Shown here: positions 1 through 7,319 of the stretch, piece after piece
Numbering within the stretch: position 1 is the stretch's first letter
Layout: every line of letters begins with the position of its first letter
Source: JBMNNU01 sp050942695
GTDB taxonomy: Bacteria; Chloroflexota; UBA6077
Assembly (NCBI GenBank): GCA_050942695.1
Contig: JBMNNU010000059.1
Coordinates: 1-14,346, forward strand
Direction of reading: 5' to 3'
Length of the DNA: 14,346 nt
The notes under the pieces: model-generated
What the model was told of the DNA's origin: nothing
Seen by the model: only the letters and a program-made list of their open reading frames with translations
Databases searched by the model: none
Position numbers and translations under genes: made by a program

Positions 1-648
1 GAGCGATCGCCCGCTGCTATCAAAGCTTCGCAGGCGACAGGCGATCGGCGCGACCCGGATGCTCAGTGCGCGAGCTATCCGCCCTCTCCCAAGATAGGGG
101 AAGAGGGTGGAGAGGTGTACCACATTGAAACCCGCGGACTCGAGAACAGAGCGAAGCGTATCGGGGGTGAAGAGATCGGCGTGACTCGGGTCGTAGAAAA
201 GGGCCGGATCGGGATACAGAGCGTTGGGGGTTACCAAAGCTACCACCCCTCCCGGCCGCAGCACCCGCCGCCACTCCCGAAGCGCCTCGATTGGGGCGTG
301 AATGTGCTCCAGTAGGTGCTGGGAGACCACTGCATCGAAGGATCCATCCGCGAATGGAAGAGATTCTGCTCGAGCCTTGAGCAGCCTAGATGAGCTCAGG
401 CGATAGGCGACCATACGGGCCCTGGCCAAGCTCAGCCCCTCCCCGGAAAGGTCGATCCCTATTGCGAGTTTGGAGCCCGGCGCCAACCGGCGCAGCAGTT
501 CACCGCTTCCACACCCGATCTCGAGCACCGTAGCTCTGGATGTGAGGTGCGCGAGCCTGGTTATCAAATCGGCCTCTATCCGAAAATCAGGCCACGATTC
601 CCGGCTTTGGTAGTAAGCCTGGTCGTAATCGACAGTACCTGGTTGCAT
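1..648 (-). CDS. Class I SAM-dependent methyltransferase (3' end beyond window)
   Basis: An open frame runs from an ATG at 648 down to the window edge, giving 216 residues with no stop, so the C-terminus is missing. The protein has the Methyltransf_11/UbiE-type Rossmann signature: motif I VLEIGCGSGE (residues 41-50), an acidic residue after strand 2 in GIDLS (64-68), AESLPFADGSFDAVVSQ (94-110) around strand 4, HLLEHI (111-116) and RRVLRPGGVV (127-136). These sites bind S-adenosylmethionine. The substrate cannot be read from the sequence; relatives methylate small molecules, lipids, quinone precursors or sugars. The extra C-terminal segment with YDPSHADLFTPDTL (152-165) resembles methyltransferases that act in glycan or lipid modification, but this is a weak hint. 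AAGGG lies just upstream of the ATG. It is transcribed leftwards, away from the TPR gene. The enzyme class is certain and the role is unknown. Confidence 0.9.
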   Translation of the reverse strand, partial: MQPGTVDYDQAYYQSRESWPDFRIEADLITRLAHLTSRATVLEIGCGSGELLRRLAPGSKLAIGIDLSGEGLSLARARMVAYRLSSSRLLKARAESLPFADGSFDAVVSQHLLEHIHAPIEALREWRRVLRPGGVVALVTPNALYPDPALFYDPSHADLFTPDTLRSVLESAGFNVVHLSTLFPYLGRGRIARALSIRVAPIACRLRSFDSSGRSL

Positions 649-738
649 ATCCCTTTTATCCCAGTTATCCAACGCGGTGGCCTACACCGATAGTGCGGAC
701 GGCCTACCCGTCTCAAAAAAGTAGCCGCAGGCTTATGA

Positions 739-865
739 TCGTTTACTGGATGGTTCACACAAACAGCCAGATCTGTAGCGTCGGGGCTTGTCCCCGACGA
801 TGTAACGTCAGGCACAAGGCCTGACGTTACATCGTGACTCGTGCCGTGAACCATGCCTCGTTTAC
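739..865. repeat. MITE-like palindromic element with 8-bp flanking direct repeats
   Basis: The stretch between the methyltransferase and the TPR gene holds a nested palindrome. Outer arms ATGGTTCAC (750-758) and GTGAACCAT (846-854) are exact reverse complements. Inside is a small hairpin (780-786 with 792-798) and a perfect 17-bp stem (797-813 with 819-835, loop ACAAG). The whole is bracketed by the direct repeat TCGTTTAC at 739-746 and 858-865. Terminal inverted repeats inside a short direct duplication, with no coding capacity, is the layout of a miniature inverted-repeat transposable element. It could equally be a cluster of REP-like palindromes that happens to have an 8-bp repeat beside it. 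Nothing else is recognised in 649-1020. Confidence 0.4.
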
Positions 866-1020
866 AAAATAATCGCACACAACGTAGCGGCCAGCAGGCT
901 TGAGTGGCTACATTTTATAGCAACTCGCCCGCGAGAGGACAGGTGGGCAAACTGTCGCGTTCCCAGGAATGTGGCCGCCAGAATTGCGTCTTGCTGCTAT
1001 CCGCAAAGGCGTCGCGAAGC

Positions 1021-1026
1021 TATAAT
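1021..1026 (+). promoter_or_regulatory. Putative -10 box (TATAAT) for the TPR-ndk operon
   Basis: A consensus TATAAT stands 36 bases before the chosen ATG of the TPR gene. No convincing -35 hexamer lies 16-18 bases upstream, and there is no extended TGn. Transcription would begin near 1033, leaving a leader of about 30 bases. This favours the ATG at 1063 over upstream GTG starts. Confidence 0.4.
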
Positions 1027-1062
1027 GGTGAAGAGTCACTACATCTGCCGAGGATTGTCAGC

Positions 1063-2283
1063 ATGGCCACCCTCCAGAAAGTTCGCGAGCAGGCAAAGAT
1101 AGCCATCGACAATGCCGACTACGAGCTAGCGTCGGCTCTTGTCAGGAGAATCCAGAGCAGCTTTCCTGAAGACTATGAGACCGTTGAGCTGCTAGGCCGG
1201 ATCCACCTGGCGTGCGACCGGCGGGATGAGGCCAGGGAGCTATTTAGAGGCTTGTTGAAGGTAGACCCTGAGAATCTGATAGCTCGATCGAGCCTGGCTG
1301 TCATGGCCGAAGAGGATGGCGACCTCGCAGATGCCCTGGACCAGTTCATCCGGCTTTTCGAGATCGACAACACCAACCGCCAGGTAGCCGCGGAGATACG
1401 TCGACTGACCTCTCGGTTGAGCGATCACCGGCGTACCGACCCTGGTTTCTCCAAACACGCCGTCGCGCGGCGGCTACTTCGAGAGGGGATGTACCAGGAG
1501 GCGATTTCCCTTTTCGAGGAGGCTTTGGAGACGGCGCCGGAGCCGGTGCTGGTAGCTCTGGGGATGGCTCAGGCGCTATGGCTTTCCAGGAGCTTCGAAG
1601 AAGCGGGCGGTGTGGCCGAGGAGATACTCGCGAGCAGCCCGTCCTGCCTGAAAGCGTTGGCGATTCGAGCGGGGGCTGCCCATGCGATGGGGAATCAGGA
1701 TGCCGTTCCGATTCTAGAAAAATGCGCGATCTTGAATCCCGGCAACTCGGTGGCCAGAGCGTTATTCGGCGAGGTGGAAATGGTGATCCCGCCTGTGGGA
1801 TTGGAGGCTGATCTACCTGATGAAGACGAGATCCTGGAAGACTCCGCGGAGTACGACGATTCCCTTACCGACGAAGAAGAGAGCGAGCAGCAGGAGCATA
1901 TCGATCTGCCGCAAGCTGAAGTCGAAGGGGAATGGGTGAGAGAGAGGATTATGGCGGAGGAGACTTCTCTCACCTGCCAGAAATCGCGAAAACATCTGGA
2001 TGCTGCCTGGGAGTATCGTGCGCGGGGTCAGATCGGACCGGCTGTAGATGAACTGCGCGCTGCCTTACAGTTGGACGAATCGCTGTTATCGGAGGTGCGA
2101 GAGATTGCTTTGGCCCTGGTGGAGGTTGCCCCCGAAGATGCGGGTGCCCGCTGGCTTGTTGGAGATCTCCTGGTGCTCGATGGGCAGCTCAGGCAGGCCA
2201 TGAGGCAATATCTGGCAGTGATCAATAAAAATCGATTGGATAGGGAGCAATATGGAACGAACACTGATAATCGCGAAGCCTGA
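1063..2283 (+). CDS. Tetratricopeptide-repeat protein
   Basis: This 406-residue protein is made largely of helical TPR units. N-terminal repeats include ADYELASALVRRIQ followed by DRRDEARELFRGLLKVDPEN (about residues 18-71), then GDLADALDQFIRLFEIDNTN (86-105). A middle pair around GMYQEAISLFEEALETAP (142-159) follows, and C-terminal repeats at GQIGPAVDELRAALQLD and DGQLRQAMRQYLAVI (322-387). An acidic, probably disordered linker (about 250-290) separates the middle and C-terminal sets. There is no signal peptide or membrane segment, so it is probably a cytoplasmic scaffold; the partner is unknown. The frame is open further upstream, but the ATG at 1063 has GAGGA eight bases before it and a TATAAT box further up. 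Its last 32 bases overlap ndk, so the two are probably co-transcribed and translationally coupled. Confidence 0.85.
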   Translation: MATLQKVREQAKIAIDNADYELASALVRRIQSSFPEDYETVELLGRIHLACDRRDEARELFRGLLKVDPENLIARSSLAVMAEEDGDLADALDQFIRLFEIDNTNRQVAAEIRRLTSRLSDHRRTDPGFSKHAVARRLLREGMYQEAISLFEEALETAPEPVLVALGMAQALWLSRSFEEAGGVAEEILASSPSCLKALAIRAGAAHAMGNQDAVPILEKCAILNPGNSVARALFGEVEMVIPPVGLEADLPDEDEILEDSAEYDDSLTDEEESEQQEHIDLPQAEVEGEWVRERIMAEETSLTCQKSRKHLDAAWEYRARGQIGPAVDELRAALQLDESLLSEVREIALALVEVAPEDAGARWLVGDLLVLDGQLRQAMRQYLAVINKNRLDREQYGTNTDNREA

Positions 2284-2701
2284 CGCCGTTCAAAGGGGCC
2301 TGGCGGGCGAGATTCTGAAGAGGTTTGAGAACCGCGGCCTCAAAATGGTGGGGCTCAAGATGGTGGCGGTGAGCCAGCAGCTAGCGGAGCAACACTATGC
2401 CGTCCACAAAGGGAAGCCGTTCTTCGATGGACTGATCCGCTACATTACCTCGGCCCCGGTCGTTGTAGCGGTATTCGAGGGCAATGATGCCATCGCAGCC
2501 GTGAGATCGACCGTTGGGGCTACCAATCCGGTTCAGGCGACCCCTGGAACGATTCGCGGCGACCTAGGTATGGAGATCGGACGGAATCTGGTGCACGCCT
2601 CAGACTCCCCAGAAACAGCGAAGAACGAGATCGCTCTCTGGTTCAACGAAGGTGAGCTGATAAGCTGGAGCCGAGATACGGATAAGTGGATCTCGGAGTA
2701 G
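2252..2701 (+). CDS. ndk: Nucleoside diphosphate kinase
   Basis: This 149-residue protein is the full usual length of bacterial NDK. It transfers the gamma phosphate of ATP to NDPs through a phosphohistidine, balancing NTP and dNTP pools in the cytoplasm. Visible signatures are the N-terminal ERTLIIAKPDAVQRGL (2-17), the HKGKPFF segment (52-58), the nucleotide-binding TNPVQATPGTIRGDLG (91-106), and the active-site NLVHASDS with catalytic His115, matching the NxxH[GA]SD pattern. The C-terminal EIALWF and the final Trp are also typical. The start lies inside the end of the TPR gene, with GGGAG about five bases upstream, which suggests translational coupling. No residue looks unusual. The function is assigned with high confidence. 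Confidence 0.98.
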   Translation: MERTLIIAKPDAVQRGLAGEILKRFENRGLKMVGLKMVAVSQQLAEQHYAVHKGKPFFDGLIRYITSAPVVVAVFEGNDAIAAVRSTVGATNPVQATPGTIRGDLGMEIGRNLVHASDSPETAKNEIALWFNEGELISWSRDTDKWISE

Positions 2702-2713
2702 GGGTAATTGGCG

Positions 2714-2741
2714 GTAGGGGCGACGCACGCGTCGCCCCTAC
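2714..2741. repeat. Intergenic palindrome between convergent genes
   Basis: GTAGGGGCGACG and its exact reverse complement form a 12-bp stem with a 4-base loop. It lies between the convergent ends of ndk (2701) and the small membrane-protein gene, whose stop codon (2738-2740) falls in one arm. There is no T-run on either strand, so a classical intrinsic terminator is not supported. It looks like a REP-type palindrome, and could stabilise mRNA 3' ends in both directions. Confidence 0.6.
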
Positions 2742-2920
2742 TGAAGGAGCGCCTCGAATCGGACCCCCGATGTGCGACGTTGCAGTCTGTTCACCACGGA
2801 TCTGGCAGCCTCGGCTGCCTCGTTCCCCAGGCGGTCGGCAAGGATCGATCCCAGCAGGAATCCCAGCGCGACTCCAATGCCCAGCCCGATCCCAAACCGT
2901 CGATCCTGCCTATTCTTCAC
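2738..2920 (-). CDS. Small single-pass membrane protein (YtxH-like)
   Basis: This 60-residue frame begins at GTG with GGGAG seven bases upstream (2928-2932). It reads a basic N-terminus KNRQDRRF, then a glycine-zipper hydrophobic segment GIGLGIGVALGFLLGSILA (residues 10-28), then a short amphipathic tail with AAEAARSVVNRL and more arginines. One transmembrane helix plus a charged helical tail is typical of small YtxH-type envelope proteins. No enzymatic motif is present. It follows rsfS on the same strand by about 100 bases of structured DNA, so it may be the last gene of that unit. Product identity is only by resemblance. The strong ribosome site and sensible topology argue that it is a real gene. 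Confidence 0.6.
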   Translation of the reverse strand: MKNRQDRRFGIGLGIGVALGFLLGSILADRLGNEAAEAARSVVNRLQRRTSGVRFEALLQ

Positions 2921-2956
2921 GACAAATCTCCCAAATTAGCTTTCACAGTCGGCATT

Positions 2957-3021
2957 TAGCTATTAGCTTTTGTGGTTAAACCTGAATATCAGGTATGCTT
3001 CATACCGAAAGCTGATAGCTA
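2957..3021. repeat. Structured intergenic element (three-way-junction palindrome)
   Basis: Just after the rsfS stop, a 14-bp outer stem pairs 2957-2970 (TAGCTATTAGCTTT) with 3008-3021 (AAAGCTGATAGCTA). One pair is T-G as written on +. It encloses two small hairpins: CCTGA-ATA-TCAGG (2981-2993) and GTATG-CTT-CATAC (2993-3005). The wobble position folds better as + strand RNA, whereas the flanking genes are read on -. It may be a repeat-family insertion or a 3' mRNA structure. No T-run supports a terminator. Confidence 0.5.
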
Positions 3022-3369
3022 CTACGCAATGCGCAGCACAGGGACGGCCTGAGACCAGATCTTCTCTAATCGGTAGTACTCGCGCAGCTCCGGTGCGAAG
3101 ATGTGGACTACAACGCTCCCGTAATCCAGCAAAACCCAACCCGAGTCGGGGGCACCTTCCGCCTGGAGAGGTTTAATTTTCTCCTCACGCGCGAGTGTCT
3201 CCCGGATATCATCCATTATTGCTTTGATCTGCCGATCGGTTGTCCCCGTGCAGATGACAAAATAATCTGCGATGAGAGACACATCGCGGAGATCGAGCAT
3301 GACGATATCGGCGGCCTGTTTATCCGAAACGATGTCAACTATTCTTCTAGCCAGCGTTTGTGAATCCAG
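3022..3369 (-). CDS. rsfS: Ribosomal silencing factor RsfS (Iojap family), probable CTG start
   Basis: RsfS binds ribosomal protein uL14 and blocks 30S-50S joining, lowering translation when nutrients run short. The frame contains the family core: DIVMLDLRDVSLIADYFVIC (residues 21-40), TGTTDRQIKAIMDDI, the GWVLLDYGSVVVHIF strand and the ending REYYRLEKIW. The first ATG (3300) would give only 92 residues and lose the first helix. In frame upstream the protein continues as DSQTLARRIVDIVSDKQAADI, a typical RsfS N-terminus, back to an in-frame TGA. No ATG, GTG or TTG exists in that stretch. A CTG at 3369 lies nine bases after a perfect AGGAGG (3384-3379) and gives 115 residues, the normal family length. 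The gene follows the response regulator on the same strand with a TATAAT box between. Family assignment is firm; the CTG start is inferred. Confidence 0.92.
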   Translation of the reverse strand: MDSQTLARRIVDIVSDKQAADIVMLDLRDVSLIADYFVICTGTTDRQIKAIMDDIRETLAREEKIKPLQAEGAPDSGWVLLDYGSVVVHIFAPELREYYRLEKIWSQAVPVLRIA

Positions 3370-3409
3370 CCCGATAACCCTCCTGTTGTTAGCTCAACCT
3401 CCATCGTGA

Positions 3410-3415
3410 ATTATA
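3410..3415 (-). promoter_or_regulatory. Putative -10 box (TATAAT) for rsfS
   Basis: A consensus TATAAT on the minus strand sits directly after the response-regulator stop codon. No clear -35 is visible in the end of that gene. Transcription would start near 3403, about 34 bases before the proposed CTG start. It would let rsfS be expressed separately from the upstream gene. Confidence 0.4.
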
Positions 3416-3419
3416 TCAT

Positions 3420-3806
3420 CTAGCCAGCAGGCGTGCAGGAGCCAACCAGCCCTTCGATCTTTTTAACCAACTCGTCCAGGTCGAAAGGTTTGTCCAGCAC
3501 GTCGTTGACACCGGCGGCTTTCGCTCTTTCCTTGTCCTCCTGGCGAGTTAGCCCGCTCAGGGCAAGGATGCGAGTGGTATCTAGCCTGGATTCGGCCCGC
3601 ATTCGCTCCGCCACAGTGAACCCATCTATTCCAGGCAGCAATAGATCAAGCACCACCAGGTCCGGAGTCGACTCTGAGAGCTTTTCCAGGGCTTCCTCCC
3701 CAGTGGACGCGACGGTAACTTCACAACCCAGCAGGTCCTCGACAACCATTCTTTCGACCTCTTGGACCTCGGGTTCATCTTCCACAATCAGCACCTTCTT
3801 CGCCAA
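3420..3806 (-). CDS. Single-domain response regulator (receiver only)
   Basis: This 128-residue protein is one complete CheY-like receiver with no output domain. The acidic pocket is E9-D10, the phosphoacceptor is Asp54 in VVLDLLLPGIDG, the switch Ser84 is in LALSG, and the conserved Lys107 is in LDKPFDLDEL. Such proteins are phosphorylated by a histidine kinase and act by docking on a partner such as a kinase, phosphorelay protein or motility component. No kinase is encoded in the window, so the partner is unknown. The start is TTG at 3806, with GGAGGA eight bases before it. The gene is divergent from the RND transporter, leaving very little space for promoters if the transporter starts at its most upstream codon. 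Confidence 0.93.
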   Translation of the reverse strand: MAKKVLIVEDEPEVQEVERMVVEDLLGCEVTVASTGEEALEKLSESTPDLVVLDLLLPGIDGFTVAERMRAESRLDTTRILALSGLTRQEDKERAKAAGVNDVLDKPFDLDELVKKIEGLVGSCTPAG

Positions 3807-3830
3807 GCGAGTGTTCCTCCAACCCGGTGA

Positions 3831-6800
3831 TTGGTGCAGTCGCTCGGCAGGTTTGCAGGAATCGAACCACTAATAGTGCGACTCTCAAAGGCGGGAACGG
3901 CTTGTGCGAAAAACGCCAGGGAATATCCAGGAAAGGTTGGCACTCCCATCAACTGGTTGACGGAGTTTGCCCTCGCAAGGGGCTTCATTACCCTTTTGCT
4001 TTCGGCTGCAGTTCTCGTGGCGGGAGCAATGGCGGTATCTCGCATGAATGTTGAGCTGATGCCCGAAATGGACTTCCCCATGGTGACAGTCATAACGGCC
4101 TACCCTGGCGCGTCTCCTAAAGACGTTGCGGAGCAGGTCACTAAGCCGATCGAGCAGGGGGTTGCTAACATCTCCGGCGTAAAGAGGCTGCAATCCACCT
4201 CCGTGGAAAGCCTTTCCATCGTGATAGCGGAATTCGATTACGGCGTAGATACCGAGCAGGCCGAAGTGGACATCCAGTCCGCCCTGCCGGGGATCTCATT
4301 GCCCCAGGATGCCCAAACCCCCAGAACCGCCCGCATCGACCTGAACGACCTGCCTGTGGTCCAGATCAGCCTTATGGGAGAGGTTCCCCTAACCGAATTG
4401 AGACGCATCGCCTCCGACAGGCTGGTTCCGGAGCTATCGAGGTTGGATGGGGTTTACTCGGTAGAACTGCTGGGGGGGCAACTGCAGGAGGTCCAGGTGG
4501 TGCTGGACCCCGAGAAAGCTGCTGAGAAGGGAATAACCTTTCAGCAGGTGGCGTCGCTGCTCCAGGCGAACAGCCTCGAGCTGCCGGCCGGAAGCGTCGA
4601 AGTAGAAGGGTGGGAGATCCCAGTGCGGACATTCCACCGCTTTCAGACTTTAGACGAGGTCCGAGAAATGGTCGTGGGGGTGGATCGTGGTAACCCCCAA
4701 TCACAGGAGCAGTCCGGGACTGTCGTGCATACGGTACAGTCCGGCGACACGGTAAGCGAGCTAGCAGCCCGCTACGGCACCTCGGTAATGGCTATCGCTC
4801 AGGCCAGCCAACTAGCTAACCCGAATCTTATTGTCCCTGGCCAAAAACTGATCGTTCCCAAGATGGAGATGCCTGCCGGGGCGATGCCTCCATCTGTGGG
4901 TGCTTTGCCCGATCCATCGGCTGCGACCGGATCACCCATACCACAATCGCTACCTCTGGTGAAGCTGCAAGATATCGCCACGGTGCAACTGACTCCCGCT
5001 GAGACGGGAGGGATTTCCCGTACCAACGGCGAGCCGAGCATCCTACTGATGGTTACCAAGAGGCAGGATGCCAACACGGTGCGAGTGGCCGATGCGGTGC
5101 TTCAGCGACTGGATGATCTGGAGGGGGAGTTAGGGGAGGGCGTAAAGACCTTGATCGTTTCCGATGAGTCCGGTTACGTGGAGAGGTCCCTCTATGGGCT
5201 GGGGCGTGAGGGGCTGCTGGGGATGTTCATAGCCGTGTTGGTGATCTTCGCCTTCTTGAGAGATCTGAGAAGCACCCTAATCGCCGGGGTTTCTATCCCG
5301 CTCTCCATCGCCATCGCCCTCCTAGCGATGGAGTGGCAGCAGTTGACACTCAATATCATGACGCTGGCCGGGCTAGCGGTGGCCGTTGGGCGAGTGGTGG
5401 ACGATGGTATCGTTGTGCTCGAAAACAGCCATAGACATGTACAGGCTGGGCGGATGCCCGCGGAAGCCGCTCGGCAAGCTACCGCCGAGGTAGCGATGCC
5501 GGTTACCGCTTCGACACTCACCACCGTGGCAGTCTTTCTGCCTTTGGGGTTCATCGGCGGTATCGTCGGCCAGGCATTCCGCCCCTTTGCCATTACGGTC
5601 ACATTCGCGCTTCTGGCCTCGCTATTAGTAGCAATTACCGTCGTGCCGGTTCTCTGTCGTTTGCTGTTAACTCCCAGGGTGGAGCCGGAAGATGATGGAA
5701 GCAATCTGGGGGTCGAAGAGCTATTGCCGGAGCGAGGCCTCACGACCTCCGATCAACCACCCGCTCAGACTAGGAATGGGCAAACCCACCTGAATTCTGA
5801 GCCGTTGTTGCTTAGAATATACACGCCCGCTCTAAGGTGGGTGCTGGCCCATCCCATTATCACGGTGATGCTTGCATTCGTGCTGCTTGCGGCGAGCCTC
5901 TCACTTCTCCCCGGAATCCCGACGGCTTTCCTGCCTTCCGACCAGGAAAAGCTGTTGACCGTTCAGATCGCCCCCCCGCCGGGCGCCGGCCGTGAAACGG
6001 TTTCCTCGAAGGTGGCTGATGTCGAGAAGATCCTGGCCAACACCCCCGGAGTAACGCTCTACCAAGCCTCCATGGGAGATGAGACAGGCGGTTTGGGCTC
6101 CATGCGGGCTGCTCTTTCCGGCCGTGGCGGTGGGGCTTCGATACTGGTCCGGCTGGAGGACGATGCTGATCTGGAAGATACCGCTGCCGACCTGAGGAAC
6201 TCCTTCGATACGATCCAGGGAGAGTTCCAGATAAGCATCGCCAGCGAGGAGTCGATGGGCACTACCAAGGTGCGGCTGGTAATCAGCGGGAGCGATCAGA
6301 AGGAGGTGGAGAAGGCCGCGGAGGAGGTGAAGAGAGAGTTGGAGAAGCTGCCCAGCCTGGCCAACCTCACCAGCGATATCGCTAGTGAGACCTCAGAAAT
6401 CGTCATCCAGGTGGAGCCCAGCCGGGCGACGGAACTGGGGTTAACTACAGCACAACTGGCCGCAGCGATTCGTGGAATGGTAGCAGGCCAGGCGGCAGGT
6501 AGTCTGGAGCAACCCGACGGCAATCTGGACATCCGAATTTCGGTGCCCAGGAGCTCGGTAGATAGCCCTGAGACATTGGGCGACCTACTTTTTGGATCCC
6601 CCGAGCCCGAACCGCTTTCGGAGATAGCCCAGATAAGACGGGAAAAGAGGTCGGCCCAGATTACTCGGATCGATCAAAGCCCGGCTGTAGATATCGCGGC
6701 CGACATCATAGCCCAGGGTACCGGAGCGGTAACCGAAGAGATCCGCGAACGGATCGAGTCGTTGGGGCTTCCAAAGGGGGTTACGGTGGATTACGGCGGG

Positions 6801-7319
6801 GTCATGGAGCAGTTGTCTGAGGGCTTCTCGTCCATGGGGGCGGGGCAACTGGTGGGAGTAGGGTTGGTTTACCTGGTGATGGCCCTGTTCTTCAACTCAT
6901 TATTGGACCCGCTGGTGATTCTCGTATCGCTTCCGCTGGCAGCTATAGGCGCGCTGCCAGCTCTCTACTTCTCCGGGCGGACCTTGAGCATGTCGGGGAT
7001 GATCGGGGTATTGATGCTAATTGGCATCGTGGTGACCAACGCTATCGTGCTGTTGGACTTTGCCAGAAGGCCTATTCAGGAGGGCGGAGATCCCAACCGT
7101 GCGCTTCTGGAGGCGGGCCGCATCCGGATGCGACCTATCTTGATGACGGCCTTGACCACGATACTGGCGCTGGTGCCGCTGGCTCTTGGGCTGGAGGGTG
7201 GGTCGATTATCGCCTCCGAACTGGCCGTTGTGGTGATGGGGGGGCTCTTCAGCTCGACCTTCCTCACGCTGCTGGTGGTGCCTGCGGTTTATCGTATGGC
7301 GCTGCGCCGCCCTACGTAG
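3831..7319 (+). CDS. RND efflux transporter permease with an internal LysM domain
   Basis: This frame of up to 1162 residues has the doubled fold of AcrB/SwrC-type RND permeases, which use the proton gradient to expel hydrophobic compounds. TM1 is at about residues 51-70. The porter and docking domains follow, TM2-6 lie within 460-612, and TM7 is at 676-697. A second extracytoplasmic domain follows, and TM8-12 lie within 1004-1155. TM4 has the proton-relay pair in VDDGIVVLEN (Asp524, Asp525). TM10 reads IGIVVTNAIVLLDF, without the AcrB lysine but like SwrC-type pumps. Residues about 287-374 are an insertion containing a LysM domain (299-343). The start is uncertain. Homology begins at INWLTEFALARG, preceded by ATC at 3948 with AGGAAAGG 11 bases upstream. 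The nearest usual starts are GTG at 3876 and TTG at 3831, both with poor ribosome sites. No membrane-fusion partner or outer-membrane channel is encoded nearby. Confidence 0.95.
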   Translation: MVQSLGRFAGIEPLIVRLSKAGTACAKNAREYPGKVGTPINWLTEFALARGFITLLLSAAVLVAGAMAVSRMNVELMPEMDFPMVTVITAYPGASPKDVAEQVTKPIEQGVANISGVKRLQSTSVESLSIVIAEFDYGVDTEQAEVDIQSALPGISLPQDAQTPRTARIDLNDLPVVQISLMGEVPLTELRRIASDRLVPELSRLDGVYSVELLGGQLQEVQVVLDPEKAAEKGITFQQVASLLQANSLELPAGSVEVEGWEIPVRTFHRFQTLDEVREMVVGVDRGNPQSQEQSGTVVHTVQSGDTVSELAARYGTSVMAIAQASQLANPNLIVPGQKLIVPKMEMPAGAMPPSVGALPDPSAATGSPIPQSLPLVKLQDIATVQLTPAETGGISRTNGEPSILLMVTKRQDANTVRVADAVLQRLDDLEGELGEGVKTLIVSDESGYVERSLYGLGREGLLGMFIAVLVIFAFLRDLRSTLIAGVSIPLSIAIALLAMEWQQLTLNIMTLAGLAVAVGRVVDDGIVVLENSHRHVQAGRMPAEAARQATAEVAMPVTASTLTTVAVFLPLGFIGGIVGQAFRPFAITVTFALLASLLVAITVVPVLCRLLLTPRVEPEDDGSNLGVEELLPERGLTTSDQPPAQTRNGQTHLNSEPLLLRIYTPALRWVLAHPIITVMLAFVLLAASLSLLPGIPTAFLPSDQEKLLTVQIAPPPGAGRETVSSKVADVEKILANTPGVTLYQASMGDETGGLGSMRAALSGRGGGASILVRLEDDADLEDTAADLRNSFDTIQGEFQISIASEESMGTTKVRLVISGSDQKEVEKAAEEVKRELEKLPSLANLTSDIASETSEIVIQVEPSRATELGLTTAQLAAAIRGMVAGQAAGSLEQPDGNLDIRISVPRSSVDSPETLGDLLFGSPEPEPLSEIAQIRREKRSAQITRIDQSPAVDIAADIIAQGTGAVTEEIRERIESLGLPKGVTVDYGGVMEQLSEGFSSMGAGQLVGVGLVYLVMALFFNSLLDPLVILVSLPLAAIGALPALYFSGRTLSMSGMIGVLMLIGIVVTNAIVLLDFARRPIQEGGDPNRALLEAGRIRMRPILMTALTTILALVPLALGLEGGSIIASELAVVVMGGLFSSTFLTLLVVPAVYRMALRRPT
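4725..4859 (+). other. LysM domain inserted in the RND docking/porter region
   Basis: Residues 299-343 of the transporter read as a LysM module: HTVQSGDTVSELAARYGTS, then VMAIAQASQLANPN, then LIVPGQKLIVP. The family hallmarks are all present: the opening (Y/H)xVxxGDTxxxIA, the central N and the closing LxxGQxLxIP. LysM binds N-acetylglucosamine polymers such as peptidoglycan. Gln/Ser-rich and Pro/Ala/Gly-rich linkers flank it on both sides. The RND core resumes at LPLVKLQDIATV. Confidence 0.92.

Noticed and set aside
904..1062. 53-residue N-terminal extension of the TPR protein
   Set aside because: It has no TPR character, its GTG start lacks a ribosome site, and a TATAAT box lies inside it. 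The ATG at 1063 has a good Shine-Dalgarno.
3845..3875. tRNA-like T-arm (TTCGATT with flanking bases on the minus strand)
   Set aside because: The T-stem does not pair properly, and no acceptor, D or anticodon arm can be built around it.
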